Assembly (NCBI GenBank): GCA_036365145.1
Contig: JAEOAD010000035.1
Coordinates: forward strand, 5,207,501-5,271,500
Length of the DNA stretch: 64,000 bases
Source: Orientallactaga sibirica
Lineage: Eukaryota; Chordata; Mammalia; Rodentia; Dipodidae
Direction: 5' to 3'
Shown here: piece after piece, positions 1-11,204 of the stretch
How positions within the stretch are numbered: the stretch's first letter is position 1
How the letters are laid out: the number at the start of each line of letters is the position of its first letter
The notes under the pieces: generated by a model
What the model saw: only the letters and a program-made list of their open reading frames with translations
Database searches by the model: none
Told to the model about the DNA's origin: nothing
Translations under genes and position numbers: made by a program

Positions 1-1244
1 TCGAATAACCTAAAAGCTCTCAATCAAGCCCATCCTTTCAAATACTTCCTCACCTCCCTACTGCACCACCTTAGGGACCAAGCCCCTGGGGGCCATTCAG
101 CCCCCAAACAAGATGATTTTCCTGATTTTCGAGCATTGGGAGTCTAGAGCTGTTATAGCATGGGTGAAATCTTTCCTAGGGCAGGGTGAGATGTGGGAAT
201 GAAGTGTAAGAGTGAAACATGGAAATGAACTATGGGAAAGAACTAGGGGAATATTTCTTATGGATCTTGCAAATAACTTTGTCTGAGATTATTACCGTGA
301 GATGCTAAATTCCTTAGCTGTAATTAATCTTACAACTATGTGACCCACCAGCTTAAAGCAATATGACTAGGTTTCCTCTGCTTTGGTGTACCTTGGGCCA
401 GAGGAGCACATGCCCAATACTGACGAGAGATGTTTAGAGATGCTGACCGATCTTAAGCTCTGCTCTTTGCCCAATTTCTTCAGTGGCCTGACTGGACTTT
501 CAACTCAGAGCAAGCATATACGTGTAAGAAGAGCTGACCATACCATTGAAGACAGCGAGGTCCGTAACTAGGGGCCACAGATCTGTTGAAGACAGCAGAT
601 AGACTCAGTGTGATTGCTCTTGTGATCAGAGGATATGTGTGTTCCGGATCAGCAGAGTCCAGCAGGCCATACCCGTAAATCCCTCCCTTTAACAACGATG
701 TAAGGATTATCCAAAGTCAAAAGTTCCTACCCTTTGCTCAAAATTCACTTCAGTTTCTTTTTCCTTCAGGCTGCTGCTAGAGGACTGGGTATACCAGGAG
801 TTAGCTCTCCCAATCTCAGGCTCTGCTCCTAGAAGCAGTTTGCACGCTTCTGAATAAGAAAGTTCCAGGAGTTAGTCTTCTAAATTCAGGGCTATGCACC
901 CCTAAATAGGGCAGAGATGAAAAGTTCCCAGTATATTTCAAACACCAGAGGCACTTTAATCTCTAAGCAGTGGCTTCAGGCTTTTAGTCAATAGTTTCCC
1001 AAGACAAGACCTAACATTCCTGCAAAGACAAATAAGCCAGAGCCACCAGGGACAATGTGGACATTTGGGGAGCAATATAATAAAAAATATTCACTGCTGC
1101 TTGCAGAGTCCAAGATATATACAAGTTCATTTATCTCTACAGACATTTTTGTTGGATAATAGGAGGTTTCAGATTAAACTCGTTAGTTATTGTCCTAAAA
1201 GTTGTTCTTGGAAAGGAAAACAGAGAAGAAACTTCTGATTATAA
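1..1244. other. Unassigned sequence, no gene recognised
   Basis: There is no long reading frame, no repeat family I recognise and no splice-bounded exon I can defend. Short frames occur on both strands (for example 383-571) without any domain or coding signature. Confidence 0.5.
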
Positions 1245-1253
1245 AAGTTCAAA

Positions 1254-1717
1254 TGGGGGCTGGAAAGATAGCTTAGCAGTTAAGGATCTTGCCTGCACAG
1301 CCTAAGGACCCAGGTTCAATTCCCCAGGACCCACATAAGCCAGATGCACAAGATGACACATGCATCTGAAGTTTGTTTGTACTACCTAGAGGGCCTAGAG
1401 TGCCCATTCTCTTTCTCTCTTTTTTTAAAAGATTTTATTTTTACTTATTTGTTTATTAGAGACAGAGAGAGGGAAAGAGAGAGAGGGAGATGAGAATAGG
1501 CACGCCAGGGCCTCTAGCCACTGCAAATGAACTCCAGACGTGCACACCCCCCTTGTGCATCTGGCTTACATGGGACCTGGAGAATCAAAGCAGGATCCTT
1601 AGGCTTCACAGGCAAATGCCTTAAGTGCTAAGCCGTTCTCTTTCTCTATCCATCTACTCCTCTTTCTCTCTTTCTCTCTCCCTCTCTCTCTCAAATAAAT
1701 AAAATAATTTGTTTTTT
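1254..1717 (+). mobile_element. Type-1 tRNA-derived SINE (B2/Dip-like), interrupted
   Basis: The head (box A-like GGCTTAGCAGTTAAG, box B-like GGTTCAATTCC) runs from about 1256. The CT-rich body and (AAAT)n tail resume after a reverse SINE insert at about 1424-1636. A TSD AAGTTCAAA lies at 1245-1253 and 1718-1726, showing that the two halves are one insertion. Pol III-transcribed and L1-mobilised is the known biology of such SINEs. Confidence 0.85.
1424..1636 (-). mobile_element. Type-1 SINE nested in the CT tract of another SINE
   Basis: Antisense copy: T-rich start (reverse A-tail), GA-rich stretch, then the reverse complement of the SINE body ending at the reversed head near 1636. It interrupts the plus-strand SINE spanning 1254-1717, so it is the younger insertion. 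Confidence 0.8.
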
Positions 1718-1726
1718 AAGTTCAAA

Positions 1727-2765
1727 CGAAATATCCACAGAGAAAGTTTTCCGAAAATTCCTATCTTGAGTGGGAATTAGAAATAAAAGGTGTTAAGAGA
1801 GAAGGGAAAAAAAATAAACTCGTGTGATGAGGACAACTGTAACTTTGGGACTAAAGTGAAGCTAAGGACCACAGGAAGTCAAGAGAGAGCTGCGGGCCTA
1901 TGGACACCCTAAAGGCTGTTCCCTTGAGGCCACAGCTGCTGGCACACTCAGGCTCCACCCTCATGGCTCCTGTGATACATCCTGTCCTGGAATTTCTGAG
2001 ATCAGAATGTTCACACTCACAGGAAGGCAAGACATGGAGCAAAGCTGTGTGGCCCCTAGACAAATGCCATAAATAGAGTCAGTTCTTCCTCATTCTTCCT
2101 TCAGACATAACATTGCCCTGAAGAGAGAGAGAGTGACAGAGAGAGAAGAGGGAAGGAGAAAGGGAGAACAAAGACCAAAGGAAGTCCTGGATTTAGTGGC
2201 TGAATTTTACTTTCCACCTTTGAGTATTTCTCAATGGCACTGTTTCCAGCAAGAGAACCAGCTTCTCTCTGCTTACGCCATGAACACACCCACAATTCTC
2301 CGAGTGCGTGTTTTGCTGAATTCACACGTGATGACGTCTTGCGACAGATCTCTATTGAAATAGATGAAGGCAGGATGCCCTGACTGGGGAAATGTCTGCA
2401 GTCACTATGTAGCTTGACAAATAGTGCTTTCAGATGATGCGTTTTCAGGAAAGATGCTACGATTGCACGTGTGAGGTGTCTGGACAAGCATCACAGGAGC
2501 AGAAGGCCCTTGTCCAGTAAGCATCTCTGCTAGGCCAGAGCTCAGGGATTAAAGTGCCAGGAGCTGTCTGGAGAGGAACACGCAGCTCCTGGGTTTGGAG
2601 GAGAGCTGACAGCTACAGTGTGGCCTGGCACAAACAGGCTGAGGCCAACAGATAAGGATGTATGCTATGATTTCCAACATAGACGTGTACCACTGTGAAT
2701 TCTCAGGAACTGTGATTTCAATGATACTCATTTCTGATTTTAAAAGATATGAACAATGTCTTTTT
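1727..2765. other. Unassigned sequence
   Basis: No recognised repeat apart from a short GA-rich patch at about 2118-2160. Overlapping short frames lie on both strands (2101-2487), but none shows a domain, and low-complexity S/L-rich translation from the GA patch inflates them. Confidence 0.4.
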
Positions 2766-2771
2766 CCTTAT

Positions 2772-2961
2772 TTTTAAATATTTTATTCATTTATTTACAT
2801 GTGTGAGAGAGAGGGGCAGATAGAGAGAATGGGGATGCCGGCCTCTAGCCACTGAAAGTGCCGCCCAGTGCACCTGGCTTTATGTGGGCACTGGGGAATC
2901 GAACCCAGGTCCTTAGGCTTTGCCGACAAGCACATTAACCACTGAGTCATCTCTTCAGCCC
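2772..2961 (-). mobile_element. Type-1 SINE (B2/Dip-like)
   Basis: Antisense copy: reversed A-tail and GA tract, body, then reversed box B and head ending in AGCCC at 2961. Followed by a T-run. Confidence 0.8.
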
Positions 2962-3006
2962 TTTTTTTTTTTAATTTTTAAAATGATGCATACTCACTGT
3001 GGGCTC

Positions 3007-3956
3007 CTTAAGTAAGGTGCCTGGCCCTTGGTTTCCCACCAGGAATAGATGGTAAGACCCTATTGCTGAAGACTCCACATACTTGGGTGGCAAGTTCACT
3101 GAGAAAACCTGCTAGAGCTGAGCTGAAAGCCTCCTCCATGTGGACCAGCTGACAGAAAGCTGGAAAAAGCTACGCCGCATGCAGTTCAATGGGAGAGAGA
3201 AATCACCAGTGGAGCTACTCAACAGTGGACACTGCAAGCTTTAAATTTGGCCAGCCAGGCCAAATGAGCCAACGGGTGCAATAGGGGCATGTCTGTTATG
3301 GGGAAACCAACTGCTCTCTAATTGGACTGGAGGCCTGCTCCATGGGAGGGAACACATCCCTGATACTGAAAATATACAACAGGGGTAGTCATGAGCCCTA
3401 AGGGTGTAATGTTTGCTGGTGACTTGCTAAATGTATATACTATGCTCACCAAACTGCCCAGTAAGCACTTCTCTTAATGTCCACACCCATATATTAATGC
3501 TATTCTCACTTTTGGTTAGAGAAGCTTCTCTTTTCAGTTGGTGGCAACCTTGGGATGACTCAGAAGGCACCATGGTGCTGAGAAGAAGTGACAGAGGAGT
3601 GCTCAGCACTTAAACATCTCAAACCTACCTGCCAAGGCTCAGGGTCCATTGCAGAAGAGGGGGTGGAATGAATGTAAGAGCCAAAGGAAGAGCAGGACTC
3701 CTTACAACGTGCTCCTCCAGACACAAAATGGCCTGGATATCCATGACCTCACAGTGCCTGACACTACCTACATAAGACCATCATAATAGGAGGAAAAGAT
3801 CATGACATCAAACTAAAAAGAGAGACTGATTGAGAGGGGGCAGGGATATGATGGAGAGTGAAGTTTCAAAGGGGAAAGTGGGGGGAAGGAGGGAATAACA
3901 TGGGATATTGTCTACAATTAAAGAAGTTGTCAATAAAAATAATAATTAAAAAAAAA
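3007..3956 (+). mobile_element. L1 3' UTR (Lx-like), 5'-truncated
   Basis: Collinear with the 3' UTR of the full-length L1 at 53.8-54.7 kb. It shares the CCCTTGGTTTCCC, GTAAGACCCTATTGCTGAAG and TTAGAGAAGCTTCTCTTTTC blocks, and ends with GATATGATGGAGAG, a CAATAAAAAT segment and a poly-A run at about 3947-3956. No ORF2 sequence remains, so this is a tail-only insertion. Confidence 0.8.
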
Positions 3957-4231
3957 GAATGTAAGAGCCAAAGGAAGAGTAAGACTCCTTACAACGTGCT
4001 CCACCAGACACAAAATGACCTGGATATCCATGACCTCGCAGTGCCTGACACTACCTACACAAGACCATCATAATAGGAGGAAAAGATCATGACATCAAAA
4101 CAAAAGAGAGACTGATTGAGAGGGGGAGGGGATATGATGGAGAGTGGAGTTTCAAAGAGAAAAGTGGGGGAGGGAGGGAATTACCATGGGATATTATCTA
4201 CAATTATGGAAGTTGTCAGTAAAAAAAAATT
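3957..4231 (+). mobile_element. Second tandem copy of the L1 3' end
   Basis: Starting with GAATGTAAGAGCC, this repeats the block 3670-3956 almost base for base, including the TGGGATATT and poly-A end. The joint is the poly-A of the first copy running directly into the repeat. Confidence 0.85.
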
Positions 4232-4247
4232 AAAATTAAAAAAAATA

Positions 4248-4394
4248 GCTGGGCGTGGTGGCGCACGCCTTTAATCCCAGCACTCAGGAGGCAGAGGTAG
4301 GAGGATTGCCATGAGTTTGAGGCCACCCTGAGACTACATAGCTAATTCCAGGTCAGCCTGGACCAGAGTGAGACCCTACCTTGAAAAACCAAAA

Positions 4395-4425
<31 letters not shown>

Positions 4426-4430
4426 AAATA
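4248..4430 (+). mobile_element. B1 SINE (7SL-derived) with (AAAT)n tail
   Basis: Begins GCTGGGCGTGGTGGCGCACG and carries the B1 landmarks TTTAATCCCAGCAC, GAGGCAGAGGTAGGAGGATTG and AGACCCTACC. The tail is an (AAAT)n microsatellite at 4391-4430. It is inserted in the A-rich end of the L1 tail just upstream. Confidence 0.9.
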
Positions 4431-5366
4431 AGATGCCTGAAGGTTGGTGGGGGTGGGTGGGGGGGAGTCTACCAACCAGCAATAGCCATACTCAGGTTGT
4501 GGGGAGCAGGCTTCCATTTTGCTATATGGATTTGCCAACACAAGCACACACATGTGCAAGCACACATGTGCACAAATGTACACAGGCACACAAGCACATC
4601 CACTTTATATAAGTGGAATGTACTCAAAATGCTGTCCTGTGATCTATTTTATCAGCTTTGTAGCCACAGATATACAGATAATGTTCCAAGTGCTTGAAGT
4701 CATATAGATGCACAATGTCAGATTTCATCCCATCATATACATATATATTAGTATAATATATTATACTATAATAGTATAATTTAACCATTCCCTGAACAGT
4801 GAGTGACAGAACTAGTTTTATTTTGTTTTGTTTTCTTTTGTTTTGTTTTCTATGTTAAACATTTTCTTATACACCATCTTTGTTCACTTCTGTGAACATT
4901 TTCTCAGGAAAGTTCTTAAAAGTGGAACTGGGGAATTTCCTGGAAGTTCAGTTCTTGGAAATCTAGGCACATATCACTGAGCAGGAAATGGTCTGACACC
5001 CTGGGAGCCCTTTGTTCCCAGGGTTTCCCTCCCAGCGGATGAGGCCCTCCTTTGAGGCCCTTTCTTGGCCTGGCTGGGGTCTTCCTTTACCCAGAAAGCA
5101 CTGGCACACCTGGTTTCCCAGGCACCTCCAAGAGAAAAGGCTCCAGCTGCTCCACAGTGAGCAGGACTCGGAGGAAGAGGTCCCTGTCTTTTCTTCACTC
5201 TCATGATCCCTCCCTCCACACTGGACACCAACGATAGGGGGTGCCTAGTGGGTGCCTCCTGTGTTACCACACCCCCTCCCAGGGCCTATGTTCTAAGTAA
5301 GTGGGGCTGTATGAGGACTGCAGGCAGGCACTGATGGTATACAATCATGTGTTAGTGTGCACATGA
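4431..5366. other. Unassigned sequence with G-rich and AT-rich patches
   Basis: Contains a G-rich run at about 4444-4468, CA/TG-rich DNA at 4539-4600, an AT palindromic tract at about 4735-4785 and a TTTTG-type repeat at 4815-4850. No gene recognised. Confidence 0.4.
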
Positions 5367-5552
5367 ATGGTTCTTAACTGAGAGGGAGAGCCATTTTACA
5401 CCCAGAGAACACTTGGTGATGTCTAGAGAAATTGTACATTGTCGCAACCTGGGGCAATGTGTTGCTAGGTTGCTAGGGAGTAAGGAGTTGGGGCCAGCCC
5501 GCCTACTAACTGTCCTGCACACAGAACCGCCTCACAAGAAAGGACGATCTAG

Positions 5553-5745
5553 GGCTGGGGAGATGGCTTAGCGGTTAAGGCATTTGCCTACAAAGCCAAA
5601 GGATCCCAGTTCGATTATCCACGGCCCACGTGAGCCAAATGCACAAGGGGGTGCATGCATCTGGAGTTCGTTTGCAGTGGCTGGCACACCCATTCTCTCT
5701 TTCTGCCTCTTTCCCTCAAATAAATAAATAAATAAAATATTTTTT
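5553..5745 (+). mobile_element. Type-1 SINE inserted in MER20
   Basis: Full head, body and short CT tract ending in (AAAT)n. A GATCTAG TSD lies at 5546-5552 and at 5849-5855, beyond the adjoining GGAA repeat, so the microsatellite belongs to the SINE tail. Confidence 0.85.
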
Positions 5746-5846
5746 GAAGGAAGGAAGGAAGGAAGGAAGGAAGGAAGGAAGGAAGGAAGGAAGGAAGGAA
5801 GGGAGAAAGGAAGGAAGAAAGGAAGGAAGAAAGGAAGGAAGGGGGG
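5746..5846. repeat. (GAAG/GGAA)n microsatellite
   Basis: About 100 bases of GGAA-type tetranucleotide repeat with AAAGG interruptions near the 3' end. It lies between the SINE tail and the downstream TSD. Translations across it (repeated KEGR or SFLP) are artefacts. Confidence 0.95.
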
Positions 5847-6002
5847 ATGATCTAGGCCACGTGTCACTCCTGCTGGTTGAGGCGTTCCAGGTACATGCTG
5901 TGTTCTCTGTTCTTGGTTCTCTCTGTTCGTTTTGCTGAATTCCAAGGACATAATATGTGCAAATGGGCAAATATCTTCATTCTCAATACAGTAACTTCCT
6001 CT

Positions 6003-6211
6003 TTTTAAAAATATTTTATTTTTATTTATTTATTTAACAGAAAGAAATAGGGAGGGAGAGAGAGAGAGAATGGGTATGCCAGCCACTGCAAACGAACTCC
6101 AGATGCATGCACCCCCTTGTGCATATGGCTAACGTGGGTCCTGGGGAATCAAACCCTGGTCTTTTGGCTTTGCAGGCAAACGCCTTAACCGCTAAGCCAT
6201 CCCTCCAGCCC
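6003..6211 (-). mobile_element. Type-1 SINE
   Basis: Antisense copy with reversed (AAAT)n tail, GA tract, body and head ending CCAGCCC at 6211. Confidence 0.85.
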
Positions 6212-6261
6212 AACTTTCTCTTTTTGTTTGTTTGTTTTTCATTTGTTAGCTTTGGTTTTGT

Positions 6262-6366
6262 TTCAAGACAAGATTGTACTGTGTAACCTAGGCTGACCTC
6301 AAATTTGCAATCCTCCTGCCTCAGCACCCCACATGCTGGGTTTACATGTATATATCATCATGCCTG
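6262..6366 (-). mobile_element. Old diverged B1-like SINE
   Basis: Reverse-strand B1 landmarks remain (TAGGCTGACCTCAAATTTGC, TCCTCCTGCCTCAGC, ATGCTGGGTTTACA, CATGCCTGG). It is more diverged than the other B1 copies here. Confidence 0.6.
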
Positions 6367-6729
6367 GTTCATAAGGATACTTCAAAAATAAACCCATACC
6401 TTATCGTTTCATCCGTCACTGCCTCTCCACTTTCTGCTTTTCCTTCCTACCCAAGGCCTACAAACCCCGTTATTTGCTTGAGTTCCACCACGCACCTACT
6501 TTGAAGTCCAAATGGCCTTGGGGTGGGGAACCTTGGTTTTCCTTTTGTGCCTATTTGTTTCAACACAGGTAACTGGCCGAACATGAAGAACGGCTTCCTG
6601 CTTCCTGCCTGTGGTGGGACTTTTACTCGCTGTGATGATTTTAACATGCCATCCCCTCTTTGAGTACAAATTACTTGAAAAAGTGAAGGAAACTTTCTGG
6701 GAATAACTCCGAATGAGTTCCAATATTCA

Positions 6730-7112
6730 GACTAGGGATGTAGCTCAGGTGGTAGAGTGCTTACCCAGCATGCAAAAGTCCTGGGTTAGCCGGGCGTGGT
6801 GGCACACGCCTTTAATCCCAGCAGGTAGGGGAGGCAGAGGTAGGAGGATTGCCGAGAGTTCGAGGCCACCCTGAGACTACATAGTTAATTCCAGGTCAGC
6901 CTGGACTAGAGTGAAACCCTACCTCGAAAAAACAAAACAAAAACAACAACAACAAAAAATGTCCTGGGTTAGACCCCCAGCACTGCATCAAACCAGACAT
7001 GGTGGCATATGCTTGCAATTCCATCACTTAGAAGATGTGGCGGGAGAATCAGAAGTTCAAAGTCACTGTTGGCTACATAGTGAGTTCTAGGCCAGGTTGG
7101 GATACATGAAAC
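6730..7112 (+). mobile_element. B4/ID-type SINE interrupted by B1
   Basis: Starts with an ID/tRNA-Ala-like head (GGGATGTAGCTCAGGTGGTA) and resumes after the B1 with GACCCCCAGCACTGC. It then shows a B1-like right half (ACATGGTGGCATATGCTTGC, GGCTACATAGTGAGTTC). Head plus B1-like body is the B4 architecture. Confidence 0.7.
6790..6960 (+). mobile_element. B1 SINE nested in B4
   Basis: Full B1 with A-rich (CAA)n tail. A 12-bp TSD, GTCCTGGGTTAG, lies at 6778-6789 and 6961-6972. Confidence 0.92.
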
Positions 7113-7159
7113 AAATAATTTAAAAAAACAAGATCAAGAAAGAAAACTGGGGGTGGAGT

Positions 7160-7289
7160 GGCTGGAAAGATGGCTTAGTGGTGAAAAGGTGATTGCTTGC
7201 AAACTCTGCTGGTCTGGGTTCAATTCCCCAGCCACCCATGTAAATCTGGGCAGGCATTTGTTTGTAATGGCCAGAGACCCTGGTACACC

Positions 7290-7335
<46 letters not shown>

Positions 7336-7350
7336 TTAAAATTAAAATAA
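7160..7350 (+). mobile_element. Type-1 SINE with (CA)n
   Basis: Diverged SINE body (GGTTCAATTCCCCAGCC, TTTGTAATGGCCAGAGACCC). The normal CT tract is replaced by (CA)n at about 7293-7333, then AT-rich tail. Confidence 0.75.
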
Positions 7351-8234
7351 ATAATTTTAAAAAAGAATTAAGTTCCAACATCCCACATGCTGCCTCCTCC
7401 TGTCTCTCCACCACTTTTAGACAAATCAAGGACAGATGTGAGGCATTTGATCCCATTCACTGGACGTGCCCCACTGCTCAGAGAGGATCTCATAGTTTAT
7501 ATTTTATTCAGATTTGGACCCATTCCAACCTTCTGTGGGGTTCATCCCTTGAGTGAGAACTCAAGTGGTGTCATGGGCAGGTCCAAACTGGCTCTCTCAG
7601 AAGAAAAAGCAGTGAGCCATGAGTGAAAAGTCTTAGGTAAACTAGGACGGCTCCTATGATAACAGTCACATCAATGTTCCCTGGCTGCACTGGAAACCCT
7701 CAGGAAACATTAAAAGGCTCTGCGAGTCATAAGAAGAGAACTTTATTACAAAACCAAATTGAGTTCCCAGCCCACGCATGTGTACACACATACAAATATC
7801 CCAACCTGCCCCCTCATGTCAAAGAAGCCTTGTCTGATTTACATCCCTGTCACCCAAATGACTCATCCACAGGCAGGAAACAGCCAAGTTCTCTCCCGGC
7901 TCAGGACAAGCATGGCCTTCTTCTGTTCGTAAAAACCATCAGAGGCAAAACCATCGCTCGTGCAGCGACTCAGGAGGAAAGTCTCACTGATGGTCTGAGG
8001 GAATACTGAGGTCGTGGCGTTCAAGGTTTTGTCCACACCTTACAGAAAAATAGCTTCTTAAATATTAGTTCTCAAATATAAGGAAAGATCTTTTAAATAA
8101 AAGTCGCAAAGTCTCTCTTTGCACAGAGATCGGCAGGGCATGCACAGGCTAAGAAAAATATACATCAACACCCGCCGCCAACACCTAGCTAAATAAATTA
8201 TTGAATGAATTCTTCACATCAGAAAAGTCCAATA
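7351..8234. other. Unassigned sequence
   Basis: No repeat family recognised. Short frames at 7197-7556 and 7656-8009 lack domains; the former starts inside the SINE and CA repeat. A unique conserved stretch cannot be excluded by eye. Confidence 0.35.
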
Positions 8235-8235
8235 A

Positions 8236-8550
8236 GGCTGGGGAGTTGGCTCTGCGGGTAAAGGGTTTATAGCACACACATGGGAAGCTGAGTTTGGATC
8301 CCCAGAAACTACATAAAATGTATGGTGTGGTGTCACATGCCTGTAACCCCAGCACTGGCAGAGACAAAAATAATAATTATCATTATCATCATTATTATTA
8401 TTATAAGGTGGAGAGAGACTGAGGGGGACACTGACATCAACTCTGACCTCCATATGTACGCACACATATACACACATACATGGGTCTACATACATGAGCA
8501 TCCATACATGCAACACACATACACACACACATGCATACCATGAACATATA
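8236..8550 (+). mobile_element. B4/RSINE1-type SINE
   Basis: Head GGCTGGGGAGTTGGCTCTGC, then TGGATCCCCAGAAACTACAT, GTGGTGTCACATGCCTGTAA and a CA-rich 3' end. An (AAT)n-like expansion at about 8370-8405 sits inside. Confidence 0.7.
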
Positions 8551-8621
8551 CACATACTCCTCCAAAAAGAAAACCAGGGAAAGGCCCCCATAACCAGCCT
8601 TGGCCTACATTCTTGCTATTC

Positions 8622-8778
8622 ACACAATGATCTGCACAGCAGTAGCCCCCTCCCACCCCAGGAACTCATTAGAAAGGCAAGCTCAGGCCCCTCCCCAAAC
8701 CTCACTATGTACTCTGAATTCTAATGAGATCCCAGGTGACTCATATGCTTATTAAAATTTGATAAGCACCGTTTTAAA
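8622..8778 (+). mobile_element. MER5A-like hAT DNA transposon fossil
   Basis: Resembles MER5A: GGAACTCATTAGAAAGGCAA, CAGGCCCCTCCCCAAACCTC, GATCCCAGGTGACTCATATG and a TTTGATAAGCACCGTTTT end. Non-autonomous ancient hAT-Charlie element. Confidence 0.65.
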
Positions 8779-8779
8779 C

Positions 8780-9545
8780 AAACTCACTTAACAAAATGCA
8801 GGAACTCTGCCCCAAGACAGCTAAGGGCTTATTCAATCTATCAATCACCAGAACGCTACCTGACAGCCTGCTCCTCCGTGCGTGATGCCAGCAGGGTGGG
8901 GAATGCAGTATCCAGTCACTAGATAGAACATGAGGGCAAGACAGCATCAAGAGAATGATGCTTTGACAGTAGTCCTTCTAGAAGGTTCTGGGCATACCAC
9001 AGAGGGACAAATGCGAGGCAACTTTGGTCCTGGTGGGATCTTTCTAGAAAGAGGGGCGTCGGTACAGCAGTGATGACTCTGTCATCTTCCACAGGCCTTC
9101 CCAAGGTGCTTCTCCTGATAAATGGGCAGGCAGATCTGAATGAAGATGTTAAATTAGAGATAACAGGAAATGAGCAAGCAGGCATCAGAGTGGAGCAAAA
9201 GCGGACGAAGGCTCTGCTGTGACTTTAATACTTGACTAATCTTCTGGGCTGCCAGAGGCAATCTCCAACAACAGCCTTGAGCGGGCAACGATAGCTTGTG
9301 GCCACTGTGACTCCATAATCCAGTTAGGGAACCAAGGAGCTCCTTGCCTGGTGGGACTGGTCCTTCAAATAAAAGAGGAACGCTGGGGAGCAATCAAACC
9401 CTCTTCTTCTGGCTTCTGTTTGGGTTTGATGATGAGAACGTGCAGAAGACAGAGGGCAGGCTGAGAGGGACATCTGGTACATTCCCTCCTCCCCTCGCCA
9501 GCCTCACCCATTGCTCTTGTCTGCCATAGACAATATCCCTTTATG
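8780..9545. other. Unassigned sequence
   Basis: No family recognised. Short frames on both strands have no domain. Confidence 0.35.
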
Positions 9546-9546
9546 G

Positions 9547-9757
9547 CAGTGGTTCTCAGCCAGGTCTGAATTGGCTTATGGGGGACAGGTGGCAACAGCA
9601 AGGTTGGGACACATTGGACTATCACCGACAAGAATACCATGATGTGGGCAAAAGCCAGGGATTCTCTTAACCATCCTGCAATGCTCAGGTGAGATGCCCC
9701 CACAAAAAAGCACTCTCACCGAAAGTGTTAGCAGTGTCACGGTTCAGCAACAACTCC
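9547..9757 (+). mobile_element. MER20-like hAT-Charlie fossil
   Basis: Left end CAGTGGTTCTCAGCC. Core GGGGACAGGTGGCAAC and GGCAAAAGCCAGGGATTCTC, then CATCCTGCAATGCTCAGG and GCCCCCACAAAAAAG in the MER20 order. The right end is degraded near GTCACGGTTCAGC. Confidence 0.75.
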
Positions 9758-9961
9758 CTTTCCACGTGGCCCTTTGTGAAGTGCTAGATTCCCACTGGCT
9801 TTCTTCCCCTGAGCCTCATCACCCCATGAGGATGCCAAGAACTCACCTGAAACTCATCATAAACCCAAGCGAATGAGCTTCTTGGTGGCTTTGAGGAGTT
9901 AGTTAGGATCAAGACAAAACCAGTCATTAGAAAAAAATAGTCCTATTTGTTCTGCGGGATT

Positions 9962-10282
9962 GTGTACATGTGTGTGCGCTCTCAGATGCATATGTGTATG
10001 CAGGGGTGTATGTGTGTAGAGGCTAAAGGATAACCTCACATGTTAACCACAGAAACACTACCCACCTCTTTTTGAGACAGAGTCTCTCATTGGCTGAGAG
10101 CTCACCAATTCAGACAGACAGTGAGCCCCAAGAATCCCAATCCTCACCTTCCCAGTGCTGGGATTATCACAGTGTGCCACCATGCCCAGCATTTTATGTG
10201 GGCACTAAGGATCAAGCTCAGGTGCTCACACTTGTAAGGCAAGCACTTAATACCCTGAGCCACCTGCCCAGAACCCCTGGGG
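9962..10282 (-). mobile_element. B4/RSINE1-type SINE
   Basis: Reverse order: TG-rich 3' end, then GAGACAGAGTCTCTCATTGG, CCAGTGCTGGGATTATCAC, ATTTTATGTGGGCACTAAGG and the reversed head ending GAGCCACCTGCCC. Confidence 0.65.
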
Positions 10283-10847
10283 TGCTGAGTCTTAACTGAC
10301 TCAGGCTAACAAAAAGAAGTAGGGAAATCTGGAGACTGGAGCTCCACAGCTCAGAGGCACCTTTGAGGGAAGATGTTCTGCATGTGGCTGTGAGGGGGAC
10401 TGTAGGTCTGGGATACCCTCTCCAGGTCAGGAGAGGACAGGAGAGCTGATGAGGACCTAAGAGCCTTTCTAACCCTCTGCATTCAAATGCAGCTTCCCCA
10501 TGGAGTTAAAGAAGCCACAGGGCAGTGTCCCTAACTTACGCAAGCACCTTCCAAGGATGTAGGAGGAACATAGCAATTGGCTTACATAATTATATGTTTG
10601 TAAATAGTTCAAAGTAAGATATTGTTACTGCGGCCGATTAACCTTATTGTCTCTTTCCAAAACAACTTTCTATTTGGAAAGTCAACTTCCGGCATATTTG
10701 CTTTCTTCTTAGGGAGCATCAGAGGATCCAGAATAAAACAAAATTGTAGTGGAGAATTCATATAATTTGGGTTTCGTGGGATATGTGTATGCAGATCACA
10801 GACATTTGAGAGGATAATCCCCACATGTAAGAATGGTCCCCAGGCCA
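10283..10847. other. Unassigned sequence
   Basis: Nothing recognised on either strand. A minus-strand frame at 10609-10860 runs into the B1 and has no recognisable domain. Confidence 0.35.
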
Positions 10848-11008
10848 CGCATGGTGGCACGCGCCTTTAATGCCAGCCCTTGGGAGGCAGCGGTAGGAGG
10901 ATGGTGATGAGTTTGAGGCCAGCCTGAGACTACATAGTGAATTCCAAGTCAGCCTGGACTAGAGTGCGACGACCTCAAAAAACTGAAAAAAATAAAATAA
11001 AATAAAAA
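10848..11008 (+). mobile_element. B1 SINE
   Basis: Contains TTTAATGCCAGCCC, GGAGGCAGCGGTAGGAGGAT, GAGACTACATAGTGAATTCC and an AAAAT-type tail. Confidence 0.88.
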
Positions 11009-11204
11009 GAAAGGCTCCCAGGAGTATTTCTATTATGCACAACAAGAGCCTGCCTGGCACTGTGGCAGAAAGGGCCAAATCCAGAGTTCATGGAACAATG
11101 TGAAAGCTTCCGTCAGCACTAGTGGACTGGGAAGATGCACAGAGACCAAAGCCAGGCTATGCAAAGATCTTCCAGGCACTGGATCCTGGAAATGCTAAAA
11201 AGAA

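Larger units (their letters stand above)
5368..5893 (+). mobile_element. MER20-like hAT-Charlie DNA transposon fossil, interrupted
   Basis: Resembles MER20 along its length: a GGTTCTTAACT left end, CACTTGGTGATGTCTAGAGA and TTGTCGCAACCTGGGG-type core, and a GTTGAGGCGTTCC right end. It is split by a SINE plus microsatellite at 5553-5848. Non-autonomous, ancient, no coding capacity. Confidence 0.65.

Noticed and set aside
1256..1330. tRNA genes at SINE heads
   Set aside because: Box A/B-like motifs belong to tRNA-derived SINEs; there is no cloverleaf with anticodon arm or mature 3' end.
5568..5970. Protein frames with repeated SFLP / KEGR residues
   Set aside because: Produced by reading through the GGAA/GAAG microsatellite; no coding signature outside it.
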